From a bacterium (GTDB taxonomy: Bacteria; Patescibacteriota; Patescibacteriia; Patescibacteriales; Patescibacteriaceae): 17,536 nt of DNA. Under the pieces are notes generated by a model. That model had not been told where the DNA came from and ran no database searches. It worked only from the letters and a program-made list of their open reading frames with translations. The position numbers and the translations under genes were made by a program. The stretch lies in the NCBI GenBank assembly GCA_021818075.1, contig JAKAFD010000012.1, positions 1-17,536 of the forward strand. The letters are read 5' to 3'. The number at the start of each line of letters is the position of its first letter. Position 1 is the stretch's first letter. Below, piece after piece: positions 1 to 7,495 of the stretch.

Positions 1-1
1 C

Positions 2-3000
2 AAGACCTGCAGTCAGCCAACCGCCGTGACTTCCGACCCGGCCTCAACCTTGAAGATTAAAGACACGACTGCCGGCCGGATTGAAAAAGATGAAAGCATT
101 TGCCCCGGCGATCAGGTGACTAAATTGGGCAGTACCGCTACCGGCGATGCCGAAGATTATGACAGCTTACAGTGGCAGCAAACCACTAGCGTCACTAACG
201 GCGTCTGTCCAACTGATAATTTGCCGTGGACTGATGTATTCGGCCAAATTGACCAAAACTATACGCCGACGCCTTCGCCCGATGTTACGACCTGTTACCG
301 CCGCGTGGCCAAGAGCGCCACTTGTAATGATAAAATTAGTAACACGGTTTTGATAACGGTTGATAAGCAAGGCGCGCAAGTGGCCACGCTGACGCCGGTC
401 GCTAAAACAATTTGCGCCGGCGAGAGCGTTACTTTTACGGCCAGTACCAACTGCGCCGACCCGCGTTATTATTGGAACGGCGACCCGAGCGAAGGCCAGG
501 GCAAGACCTTTACTAAGCAATACACCGTCCGCGGCACTTATCGTGATGTTAATGTGGTGATTAAGTGCGGCGGCTGTTATGCCGACTGGGATTCCCAAGC
601 ACTGGATAAAACGCCGACGATTACCGTTGACCAATTTGAAGATCCGACTGGCGTTGACCTGACGCCGCCGGCCAATCTGTGCGTGGAAAATGAACCGCAT
701 ATCTTTACGGCCGCGGCCAAGTTCAGCGACGATAACCTGCCCGATTGTCCGATTGCTGACATTAAATATACTTGGTCGGTTAACGGTACGGTTCGCTCCG
801 GTAATAGCGATACCTTTAATGTAACCAGCCTTAATTTACCAACCAATACCGACCACACTATCAGTGTGACCGCCCAATGTCTGGCAACCTGTTCCCAGAA
901 GACCATTACCGACCCGCAAAGCTCTCCTTTCCGTATTAAGGAGGTGAAACCGGGTGCGGTGGCCGCCAGTCAGAGTATCTGCGCCAACTCTTTGCCTAAT
1001 TTATTCACCAGTACGGATGACGGTGCTGGTTGGAACAGTTTAGAATGGCAAGCGGCTTTATTGGGCAGTTACTCCAACTGTAATAATGTGCCTGATGCTG
1101 ATTGGGCGGCAGCGACCGCGCCTAACGACCAGTTAACTTATCAGTCGCCAACTTTGTCAGCCAGCACCTGTTTCCGGCGCGCCGCTTTGAGCGCCAATCC
1201 TGATTGCGGCACCAAGTACTCCAACCGACTGACGGTAACGGTGGTGGCCAGTCCGGAAGCCGGCGATATTAAAGCCGACCAGGAAATTTGCTCCGGCGGC
1301 AGTGCGGCGCAATTGACGACCGATACCACGCCCCCGAGCGGCGGCGATATCCAGTGGGAGCAAACCGATTTGGTTAATGATACTTGCGGTACGACTTGGA
1401 CCAACGCCCCGGGTACGGCCGACCAGGAAAATTACACGCCAAGCAATACCGCCAGTCATTGCTACCGCCGCAAAGTGTCCAAACAAGGTTGCGGCGAGGA
1501 TGTCTCTAATGAAGTTAAAGTGGCGGTTTATAACTGTGCTTGCGGCAGCGCTAACTCCTTGAATTTTGTGGATATCAATAATCGTAATAGCCTCACTATG
1601 TGTGCCGGCGAACCCGATTGTACAGTCGGCGTTAGCGAACCGTCGCTTAATAATGATACTTGGAGCTGGCATTGTTATTGCGGTAAAAATCATGACTTAA
1701 CGAATGGCCAGACTTGCAGCGCCGGTAAAACCAGTTGTGGCACGGGCAGCGGCAATACTCTGGTGTATACCGACGCTTCCTGGGACTCCATTAAGAGCAC
1801 TAGCAGTGTGATGTGTAAGCACGGCACGGCCACCGTCACGACCGAGTCTGATACTGATGATGAAGAAAACAAGAATAACGCCTGCTCGGCGCACATTAAG
1901 GATACGCGGACTTGGAATTGTACTGATAGCATCAGCCAGACTTTGCCCCAGGATTGTACCAACCGCATTTTAGCTTGCGGTATTGCCGACGCGGTCAGGA
2001 TAAATAACTGCAGTGATAATAATTATAATAAGATTCAGCCTTATGACAGCGCTTTGAATATGTATAGCGGTTCGTATCAAGGCGCCCCGCCTGATAATCA
2101 TTTGTGCAACTTAGGCACCGGCTACAAACTGGATAATCCATTGGATACGCACCGCGGCAAATGGTATTGGACTTGCGCCCACGACTCTTTGGATAATAAC
2201 ACTACCAGCGTGGTAAAATGCGAGGCCAGAAGAGATTGCGGCTGGGCCGAGCGCACCAGCACCACCGGCTGTAATGACGGCGCCAAATTTACCACGGTTG
2301 ATTACGGCATCGCCTATGGCGGCTGCTGGACAGCCGAAGATGTGGGTAAGTGCGGCGATAATAACACTAAAGATTTAACCTGGGGCCGGGCGGCTAGGAT
2401 CAAGGTAACAACCAATAACCCCCCCGACGTTGAGTGTAATACAAATATTCCATGGATTAATACATCTCCGCCGCCCGTACCTTGCAAGAACGCCCACTGC
2501 TTGTCTTACCTTAGCGACAGCGCTCCGGCCTGTAATGTTCAGGCAGTTTGTCCGGGTGGCGGTTGGACCATACCTAAAGATGATAAATGGCACGCCTTGG
2601 AAGATAACTTAAAGACCAGCGGCAGTTGCAGCGCCACCCGCTTAACCAGCGGCGGCTCGGGTGAAGATGCCGGTTCGGCCGGTTGTTACGGCGCCGGCAA
2701 CGGCAACTTAAATACTGGTACTAACGGCTGGGGAGATGATGGTTTGAAAGACCCGATTACCTTTAACGGCACGGCCAATACCGGTTATTGGACCCGGTCG
2801 GGCGGTAATCCATTAACGCCCACTAGAACGCTGTACAATTATAAATTAGACAGTGCCAACAGCAATTCGCCAACTTATCGCGCGGCTGATTATAATAATA
2901 ATATCGCCGCCTGTAATGCCGGTGAAAGCGGTTGCCAGACGCATCGCGTCAGGTGTCAGATTAACTACGGTTCAGGCGGTATTGTTAAACCGCCGGACGG

Positions 3001-3052
3001 CGGCGGCAACACCGTCTTTGGCTGTCTGGGTTTTGGCTGTCTCAATTTCTAA
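2..3052 (+). CDS. Large cysteine-rich secreted mosaic protein with PKD/Ig-like repeats and C-terminal FISUMP-like domain (5' partial)
   Basis: The frame is open from base 2, so the start lies upstream. A GTG at 26 is the first in-window start codon but is probably internal, because the residues before it (Lys-Thr-Cys-Ser-Gln) match an internal module edge near residues 288-291 (numbering from the GTG). Three PKD/Ig-like repeats of 90-98 residues (16-112, 309-406, 412-501) share an Ile-Cys near the start, a central Trp, a Cys-(Tyr/Phe)-Arg-Arg and a closing Ser-Asn-x-(Val/Leu) strand. Two other Ig-like modules lie between the first and second. Residues 506-738 hold Cys-Gly...Trp-x-Trp-x-Cys units. 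Residues 753-979 resemble the Fibrobacter succinogenes major paralogous domain (FISUMP): GGCWTAEDVG near 765, CPGGGWTIPKDDKW at 842-855, YWTRS at 921 and HRVRCQ near the end. About 53 cysteines suggest a disulfide-rich exported protein. No catalytic site or C-terminal anchor is visible, and its N-terminal anchor is outside the window. The role is inferred as cell-surface or adhesive. Confidence 0.85.
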   Translation, partial: KTCSQPTAVTSDPASTLKIKDTTAGRIEKDESICPGDQVTKLGSTATGDAEDYDSLQWQQTTSVTNGVCPTDNLPWTDVFGQIDQNYTPTPSPDVTTCYRRVAKSATCNDKISNTVLITVDKQGAQVATLTPVAKTICAGESVTFTASTNCADPRYYWNGDPSEGQGKTFTKQYTVRGTYRDVNVVIKCGGCYADWDSQALDKTPTITVDQFEDPTGVDLTPPANLCVENEPHIFTAAAKFSDDNLPDCPIADIKYTWSVNGTVRSGNSDTFNVTSLNLPTNTDHTISVTAQCLATCSQKTITDPQSSPFRIKEVKPGAVAASQSICANSLPNLFTSTDDGAGWNSLEWQAALLGSYSNCNNVPDADWAAATAPNDQLTYQSPTLSASTCFRRAALSANPDCGTKYSNRLTVTVVASPEAGDIKADQEICSGGSAAQLTTDTTPPSGGDIQWEQTDLVNDTCGTTWTNAPGTADQENYTPSNTASHCYRRKVSKQGCGEDVSNEVKVAVYNCACGSANSLNFVDINNRNSLTMCAGEPDCTVGVSEPSLNNDTWSWHCYCGKNHDLTNGQTCSAGKTSCGTGSGNTLVYTDASWDSIKSTSSVMCKHGTATVTTESDTDDEENKNNACSAHIKDTRTWNCTDSISQTLPQDCTNRILACGIADAVRINNCSDNNYNKIQPYDSALNMYSGSYQGAPPDNHLCNLGTGYKLDNPLDTHRGKWYWTCAHDSLDNNTTSVVKCEARRDCGWAERTSTTGCNDGAKFTTVDYGIAYGGCWTAEDVGKCGDNNTKDLTWGRAARIKVTTNNPPDVECNTNIPWINTSPPPVPCKNAHCLSYLSDSAPACNVQAVCPGGGWTIPKDDKWHALEDNLKTSGSCSATRLTSGGSGEDAGSAGCYGAGNGNLNTGTNGWGDDGLKDPITFNGTANTGYWTRSGGNPLTPTRTLYNYKLDSANSNSPTYRAADYNNNIAACNAGESGCQTHRVRCQINYGSGGIVKPPDGGGNTVFGCLGFGCLNF
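71..361 (+). repeat. PKD-like repeat A1 (coding)
   Basis: First of three related ~95-residue repeats in the large surface protein. It opens with Ala-Gly-Arg-Ile, has SICPG, a central LQW, then CYRR and a closing SNTVLITV strand. The pattern resembles Ig/PKD-like repeats common in Bacteroidetes surface proteins. Confidence 0.7.
950..1243 (+). repeat. PKD-like repeat A2 (coding)
   Basis: Second copy. It shows PGAV, SICAN, LEW, TCFRR and YSNRLTVTV in the same order and spacing as A1. Two different Ig-like modules separate it from A1. Confidence 0.7.
1259..1528 (+). repeat. PKD-like repeat A3 (coding)
   Basis: Third copy, directly after A2. It shows AGDI, EICSGG, IQW, HCYRR and VSNEVKVAV. Sequence identity to A1 and A2 is modest, so this is an old domain duplication rather than a recent DNA repeat. 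Confidence 0.7.
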
Positions 3053-3062
3053 GTTTAAGCTA

Positions 3063-3100
3063 AAAACAACCCCGGTGTTTATCGGGGTTGTTTTAGTTTT
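3063..3100 (+). terminator. Intrinsic terminator after the large surface protein
   Basis: A perfect 12-bp stem (arms 3063-3074 and 3083-3094) encloses an 8-base loop. The 3' arm ends in TTTT and T-rich sequence follows. The A-rich 5' flank could let it act on the opposite strand too. It separates the surface protein from the lipoprotein gene. Confidence 0.9.
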
Positions 3101-3116
3101 CTCTTAGCTGGTTTTT

Positions 3117-3125
3117 TGTTATAAT
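3117..3125 (+). promoter_or_regulatory. Extended -10 promoter of lipoprotein gene, probably leaderless
   Basis: A consensus TGTTATAAT (TGn plus TATAAT at 3120-3125) lies just upstream of the ATG at 3134. The best -35 at standard spacing (TTTTCT, 3097-3102) is weak. Transcription would be expected to start around 3131-3134, leaving almost no untranslated leader. Confidence 0.65.
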
Positions 3126-3133
3126 TTCAGAGT

Positions 3134-3988
3134 ATGAATAAGCAAATAAGCCTGATTGGCTTGGCTTTAGTTTTACTGCTTGGTTTAACGGCCTGTCAGT
3201 CTAAACCAACACCGCCAGTCGCTAATCAGCAAGGCGCCAACTCCGGCCAGACAGCCACCGGTACCATTACCGACTCCGGCCTGACTAACGAAGCTAATCT
3301 GATTGAGGCTTTAATTAAGGCCACCAAATTGGAGGGGGTTGATAATTACCAATTGCATGATACCGCCCTTAAGGGCGATTATGCCCGCGGCCGTTGGTCT
3401 TACAAAAACGATTTGCAGCCGGAGGTGTTTTGGGCCAACTTGTCCGCCGGCGTTTGGCATTTGGTTTATGTGGGGCGTGAGGGTCCCGCTTGCACCTTAT
3501 TGGCCGGCTGGCCCGGCGAACTGCAGTCGGGTTGCCGCGGCGATTTAAATGCCGGCCAGATTAGCAATTTTGCCGATTGTCTGAAAGCCGGTTTTAAGGC
3601 TACCGCCGAGATGCCGCGGCGCTGTTTGGATGATAAGGGCAATGTGTTTATGGAGGTGACCGCCGCCGCCGCCGCTAAACGGTATATCAGCCAGGAGGTG
3701 ACCAAGTGCCGCGATTTAGACTTTGATTGCGCCAGTACGGAAAAACCCTTTTTGGACGATGTGGGCTGCGGCTGCCAGGGGACAACCGCGGTCAATAAAA
3801 ATTTTTGTTCGGCGGCGAGCCGCTTGGCCCAAGTCTGCACCCAGGAATATGCTCCGGTTTGCGGCTGGTTTGACCAGACCATTAAATGTCTGCGCTACCC
3901 CTGCGCCCAAGTTTACGGCAACGCCTGTCAAGCCTGCCAGAACCAGCAAGTAGCCTACTGGACTAGCGGCGATTGTCCGTCAAAATGA
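3134..3988 (+). CDS. Lipoprotein with C-terminal Kazal-like domain
   Basis: The 284-residue product starts with a type II signal peptide: basic MNKQ, a Leu-rich core, and lipobox LTAC with Cys21 as the predicted lipidated residue, so it should be tethered to the outer face of the membrane. A low-complexity linker follows to about residue 50. Residues ~55-190 form a domain I do not recognise. A Cys-rich stretch contains GCGC (211-214). Residues ~234-281 look Kazal-like: Cys, YAPVCG, an extra Cys pair, YGNACQAC, then a closing SGDC. Kazal domains classically bind and inhibit serine proteases, but the bacterial forms are mostly uncharacterised, so protease inhibition is only a hypothesis. The start has no Shine-Dalgarno sequence. 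The stop is TGA, the only TGA stop among the genes whose end lies in the window. The promoter sits immediately upstream and the terminator of the preceding gene isolates it. Confidence 0.85.
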   Translation: MNKQISLIGLALVLLLGLTACQSKPTPPVANQQGANSGQTATGTITDSGLTNEANLIEALIKATKLEGVDNYQLHDTALKGDYARGRWSYKNDLQPEVFWANLSAGVWHLVYVGREGPACTLLAGWPGELQSGCRGDLNAGQISNFADCLKAGFKATAEMPRRCLDDKGNVFMEVTAAAAAKRYISQEVTKCRDLDFDCASTEKPFLDDVGCGCQGTTAVNKNFCSAASRLAQVCTQEYAPVCGWFDQTIKCLRYPCAQVYGNACQACQNQQVAYWTSGDCPSK

Positions 3989-4010
3989 AGTGGCTTGGGC
4001 ACCTGCTTTA

Positions 4011-4019
4011 TGTTATAAT
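4011..4019 (+). promoter_or_regulatory. Extended -10 promoter of CAP-domain operon, probably leaderless
   Basis: The same TGTTATAAT seen before the lipoprotein gene recurs here, with TATAAT at 4014-4019 and the ATG at 4028. The 14-base distance from hexamer start to ATG is identical. No good -35 is present (TTGGGC at 3995 is too close). The expected start site is at or within a base or two of the ATG. Confidence 0.65.
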
Positions 4020-4027
4020 TAATAAAT

Positions 4028-5704
4028 ATGGCTAAAAAGAAACCAGCCAAAAAGAAAGGGGCGGACAGGTTTGATTTTATTGATTTTTTGAACGCTAAGT
4101 ACGGCACGCGCGATTCCGATAATGACGGCCTGACCGATGAGGTGGAACGGCTGTTAGGAACTGACCCGTATCAGGCCGATACCGACCACGACGGCATGTC
4201 GGACGCGGCGGAAATTCGCGCTGGACGCAACCCGCTGGGGCCGGGCGATTTTCGCGATTGGTTTGTGCCGCACGAGGGCAATAATTATCAGCCGCACGCT
4301 TTGCATCCCAAGCGGGTGATGTTTTATGCCGTGTCGGCCGTGGCCATGAAGATTTTAGTGGTGGCCTTTGTCTTGGGCCTGCCTATGACCGCCTGGCTGT
4401 CGCCGGATTTATTAAAAGACCAGGCCGACAAAATTATTCAGCTGACCAATGCCGTTCGGGCGAAAGTCGGCGTTAATAATTTAAGCGAGAATCAGGTTTT
4501 AAACAGCGCCGCTTACGCCAAGGCTAGCGACATGATTTTACAGCAGTATTTTGCCCATATCGGGCCGGATAAAAAAACTCTGGCCAGCTGGCTTAAGGCC
4601 GCCGGTTATCGTTTTGAAGTGGCCGGGGAAAATTTAGCCATGGGTTTTAGCCAACCGGAGGCGGTGATGGCGGCTTGGCAGAAAAGCCAAACGCATTACG
4701 CTAATATTATTGACAGCGATTTTACGCAAATCGGCGTCGGCGTGGTCAGCGGACCGTATCAAGGCGAAGACACGGTGCTGGTGGCGCAGTATTTTGGCCG
4801 TCCCGCGCCGGCCGTGACGCCAGTTAAACCGTCAGCCCCTAAATTTAGTCCAGTTAAATCGGCCGCCGCGGCTGACTCGCGGCAGCAAGTTGCGCCGGCT
4901 AAAGTGCTGGCGCCGTTGGTTAACCAGCTGGTTAAACCGGTCGCTCTTGATCTGCCGGACTCAACCGTGACCAGTCAAAGCGCCCTGGATTTGAAAATTT
5001 TTGCGCCCGGCGCTGAAGCAGTCTATGTGGTGGGTAAAAATGGCAAGATGCCGGCCGAGGCTGCGGGCGATAACAATACTTGGCAGTTGAAGCTGAATTT
5101 AGAGCCGGGTAAAAATATTTTTTATTTGTTAGCGGCCAATGGCAGCCGTGAGTTGACCTCGGCCAATTATGAAGTCACCGCCGATAGCCAGCCGCCGCTC
5201 TTGGATGAAGCAAAAACCTCCTTATCCGTGGATTTCCCCCAAGGCTCGCAGGAAGCGGTGGTCAGAGCGGCCGTTTATTTGTCGGCTGATGCCACCGCCG
5301 CCCGCCTTAGTTTCGGCGATTACCGGCTGGATTTGGCGCCTCTGGACGGCGCCTGGCGGGTACAGCAAGTGGTGCCGGACCGCCGGGCCTTGCAGCCGCT
5401 GGTCCCGCCGGAAATAACCGCCACCGATGCCGCCGGCAACAGCAAAACTTACAGTTTGTCCTGGAGTAATTTCCAGCCCCTGGCCAGCTCCCGTTCCGAT
5501 CGCTACTTATTTCTGCGCGCCAATCCGGCGCCGGGCGTGGCCAAACTGTTTGGCGTCAGCGATTGGTTTTACCGCTTGATTTTATTCGGCTCAGTTATGT
5601 CTTTAACCGTGGCCGTGGTGGTGGAGGTTAAAAAACAGCGGCCCAAAATGATTATGGCCACCGGCGGCTTAATCGCGCTTTTAATTGTTTTACTTATTTT
5701 TTAA
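4028..5704 (+). CDS. Membrane-anchored CAP/SCP-domain protein with TSP3-type calcium-binding repeats
   Basis: The 558-residue protein has a Lys-rich start (MAKKKPAKKKG) and two Asp-rich repeats typical of thrombospondin type 3 calcium loops (DSDNDGLTDEVE at 29-40 and DTDHDGMSDAAE at 51-62). A transmembrane segment follows (~97-123). A CAP/SCP domain (cysteine-rich secretory protein family) covers ~133-257, with the hallmark YFAHIGPD (His177), GENLA (Glu201), SQTHYANII (His223) and IGVGVV. A Pro/Ala/Val-rich linker (258-305) leads to two Ig-like beta domains (~312-385 and ~395-480). Two C-terminal hydrophobic segments (~513-533, ~540-558) end the protein. Bacterial CAP proteins are exported, but their activity is mostly unknown. 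Basic N-terminus plus one membrane pass would put CAP outside and the Asp-rich repeats inside, which is odd for calcium-binding repeats. It is first in a tight operon; the next gene follows after 8 bases. Confidence 0.9.
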   Translation: MAKKKPAKKKGADRFDFIDFLNAKYGTRDSDNDGLTDEVERLLGTDPYQADTDHDGMSDAAEIRAGRNPLGPGDFRDWFVPHEGNNYQPHALHPKRVMFYAVSAVAMKILVVAFVLGLPMTAWLSPDLLKDQADKIIQLTNAVRAKVGVNNLSENQVLNSAAYAKASDMILQQYFAHIGPDKKTLASWLKAAGYRFEVAGENLAMGFSQPEAVMAAWQKSQTHYANIIDSDFTQIGVGVVSGPYQGEDTVLVAQYFGRPAPAVTPVKPSAPKFSPVKSAAAADSRQQVAPAKVLAPLVNQLVKPVALDLPDSTVTSQSALDLKIFAPGAEAVYVVGKNGKMPAEAAGDNNTWQLKLNLEPGKNIFYLLAANGSRELTSANYEVTADSQPPLLDEAKTSLSVDFPQGSQEAVVRAAVYLSADATAARLSFGDYRLDLAPLDGAWRVQQVVPDRRALQPLVPPEITATDAAGNSKTYSLSWSNFQPLASSRSDRYLFLRANPAPGVAKLFGVSDWFYRLILFGSVMSLTVAVVVEVKKQRPKMIMATGGLIALLIVLLIF

Positions 5705-5712
5705 TTATTTAT

Positions 5713-6384
5713 ATGAAAAAAAATCTACTTACTTTGATTATACTTTTTGCCGCCGGCTTGCTCATCGGTTGGCTGATCGGCCGGCAGTGGCCAGCCGCCG
5801 GCCGCTGGTCCAATTTGGATAAAAAGTATCTGCCGGCCGCTTCTCAAGGCACAGTCAAAGCTGATAATTTAAGCGGCACAGTCTTGGAAGTCAAGGCGCA
5901 ATCAGTAATTTTTAAAACCAGAGTCAATCTTGATGACAATTTATTGGTTATGCAAAAGGAAGCTAAGGCTAATAATCAGACCGCCATCTATCTGTTAACG
6001 CCCAAGAGTAGCCAGGACTATTTCAGCGACGATTATAATAAAAAATTAGACGCCCTGAAAGAATCTTTAACTAAGGCCCAGGCCAAAAACGATACGGCTG
6101 GCGCCAAAAAAATTATCAACCAGCTTAAAGCCCTGACCGCCGAGGCCACGGCCGCCCGCAGTCTGGAAATACAAAGTTTGGAACAAAAACTGGCTAGTCT
6201 AGCGGACGGTTCAGCCGAAAAAAGAGATTTGGCAATAAAGCTGGAGGAACTTAATTCTGGTTTTAAATTTAGTCCGCTTAATTTAGCCGATATTAAAACA
6301 GCCGCCACCATCCAGGTTTGGTCGTCAGAGGATTTAAGCAATGCTGATAAATTTACCGCCAGCAAAATTGAAGTAAGACAATAA
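5713..6384 (+). CDS. Membrane-anchored coiled-coil protein, function unknown
   Basis: The 223-residue protein has one N-terminal membrane anchor (MKKN, then hydrophobic residues 5-23). A short beta-rich part follows (LSGTVLEVKAQSVIFKTRV, ~53-71). Residues ~108-185 are a charged Lys/Glu/Ala-rich helical region with coiled-coil character, and a final beta strand segment ends the protein (~196-223, TIQVWSSEDL...SKIEVRQ). The flanking beta pieces resemble the small barrel of DUF5666-like exported proteins of this bacterial group, so the coiled coil may be an insertion into a barrel. I cannot name the family. It lies 8 bases after the CAP gene and 1 base before rlmN, so it is probably cotranscribed. 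There is no Shine-Dalgarno sequence. Confidence 0.8.
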   Translation: MKKNLLTLIILFAAGLLIGWLIGRQWPAAGRWSNLDKKYLPAASQGTVKADNLSGTVLEVKAQSVIFKTRVNLDDNLLVMQKEAKANNQTAIYLLTPKSSQDYFSDDYNKKLDALKESLTKAQAKNDTAGAKKIINQLKALTAEATAARSLEIQSLEQKLASLADGSAEKRDLAIKLEELNSGFKFSPLNLADIKTAATIQVWSSEDLSNADKFTASKIEVRQ

Positions 6385-6385
6385 C

Positions 6386-7384
6386 ATGGATATCGTGAAG
6401 TTGTTGCAGGTTTTGGCGGGAGAGCCTCAGTTTAGAATTAAACAAGCCAAGCAGGCCTTGGGCCGGGACTTGATTGATGATTGGCAGGAAGCCAAAACCT
6501 TGCCCGAACCCCTGCGCCGCCGGCTTAATCAAGAGTGTCCCATAGCTTTGGACAGCTCTTTTTTTGTCGGCCGCGATTCGCTTAAGGCCCGGCTGCGCTT
6601 GGCCGACGGTTTAAGCGTGGAAACAGTGCTGATTAAACATCGCGATGGCCGGCAGACGGCTTGTCTGTCGTCGCAAGTCGGCTGCGCTTTAGGCTGCGCT
6701 TTTTGCGCTACCGGCGGCCTTGGTTTTAAAATAAATTTAACCGCCGGCGAAATTTTAGACCAAGCGCTATTACTGGCCCGCCATTTGAAAAAAACTCGGC
6801 AAGGTAAAATTAGCCAGGTGGTGCTGATGGGTATGGGCGAGCCGCTTTTAAATTATGAAGCGGTCAAGACGGCGCTCAAGTGGTTGAATGATAAAGACAT
6901 GTTTGGGCTGGGCTGGCGACATATGTCGCTGTCTACCGCCGGCATTGTGCCGGCCATCAAGACTTTTAGTAAAGATTTTCCCCAGGTTAATCTGGCCGTC
7001 TCCTTGCATGCGCCGACCGATGAGCTGCGTTCCCAATTAATGCCGATTAATCGGCGCTATAATTTACAGCAGTTATTTAAGGTGGTGGACGCTCATATCA
7101 AGGCTACTTCCCGCCAAGTAATGTTTGAATACACCTTGCTCAAGGGCGTTAACGATAGTCCGGCCCAGGCGCGAGCTTTAGCCAAATTAATGGACAAGCC
7201 GCTCTATGTCCTTAATTTGATTTATTACAACCCAACCGGCGCTTTTCATCCCAGCGAGCGGCAAGTGTTTGACGATTTTTATTTAACGCTAAAAAAAGCC
7301 GGTATTAAAGTAACCAAGCGTTTCAGCCCGGGACAGGATATTGCCGCCGCCTGCGGCCAGTTAATCGGCCGGCCCTTTGCCTAA
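6386..7384 (+). CDS. rlmN: Dual-specificity rRNA/tRNA (adenine-C2) methyltransferase RlmN
   Basis: RlmN is a cytoplasmic radical-SAM enzyme that methylates C2 of A2503 in 23S rRNA and of A37 in some tRNAs, using a [4Fe-4S] cluster and a methyl-cysteine intermediate. The key residues are all present: cluster cysteines C100, C104 and C107 in VGCALGCAFC, the conserved Cys93 seven residues before (equivalent to E. coli Cys118), GMGEPLLNY (149-157), LSTAGIVP (182-189), SLHAPTDELR (206-215), and near the end AACGQL with Cys323, the methyl-carrying cysteine (E. coli Cys355). At 332 residues it is shorter than the E. coli enzyme (384), mainly at the N-terminus. The ATG follows the previous stop by one base, so it is translated from the CAP operon message without a Shine-Dalgarno sequence. 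The link between a housekeeping RNA modifier and surface genes is probably positional. Confidence 0.96.
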   Translation: MDIVKLLQVLAGEPQFRIKQAKQALGRDLIDDWQEAKTLPEPLRRRLNQECPIALDSSFFVGRDSLKARLRLADGLSVETVLIKHRDGRQTACLSSQVGCALGCAFCATGGLGFKINLTAGEILDQALLLARHLKKTRQGKISQVVLMGMGEPLLNYEAVKTALKWLNDKDMFGLGWRHMSLSTAGIVPAIKTFSKDFPQVNLAVSLHAPTDELRSQLMPINRRYNLQQLFKVVDAHIKATSRQVMFEYTLLKGVNDSPAQARALAKLMDKPLYVLNLIYYNPTGAFHPSERQVFDDFYLTLKKAGIKVTKRFSPGQDIAAACGQLIGRPFA

Positions 7385-7404
7385 AATTAGGCTTAGTGTA
7401 TAAT
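7377..7404 (+). promoter_or_regulatory. Promoter of the thioredoxin-fold gene
   Basis: TTGCCT (7377-7382), a 16-base spacer and TATAAT (7399-7404) resemble a sigma-70-type promoter overlapping the end of rlmN. The expected start near 7411 gives a leader of about 85 bases, much longer than for the other genes here. Confidence 0.55.
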
Positions 7405-7442
7405 ATGAGAGTTCCAATTATTATTAATTCACCCCGTGAAAT

Positions 7443-7462
7443 AATCCCGCTTTTGCGGGATT
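7443..7462 (+). other. Leader hairpin upstream of the thioredoxin-fold gene
   Basis: A perfect 8-bp stem (AATCCCGC with GCGGGATT) closes a TTTT loop. A small 4-bp GC stem (7464-7474) follows directly. The T-run after the main stem is too short for a convincing terminator. It may be a weak rlmN terminator, an mRNA-stabilising hairpin or a leader regulatory element. Confidence 0.5.
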
Positions 7463-7495
7463 TCGGCGAGGCCGGATTTCATTGGGTAAAAAGAT

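Noticed and set aside
167..700. Long antisense open frame within the large surface protein, and similar antisense frames at 1157-1693, 3466-3882, 9020-9373 and 9992-10318
   Set aside because: They mirror strong coding frames on the + strand and arise from its codon bias. Their products show no domains, and each overlaps a well-supported gene.
71..1528. Possible CRISPR or DNA-level tandem repeat array
   Set aside because: The repetition is at protein domain level only, with low nucleotide identity and no short direct repeats with spacers.
3986..4018. Read-through of the lipoprotein TGA stop (UGA as glycine, as in Gracilibacteria/SR1)
   Set aside because: The extension adds only about ten residues before a TAA and overlaps the next promoter. 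No other gene here needs or uses in-frame TGA, and glycine is encoded by normal GGN codons.
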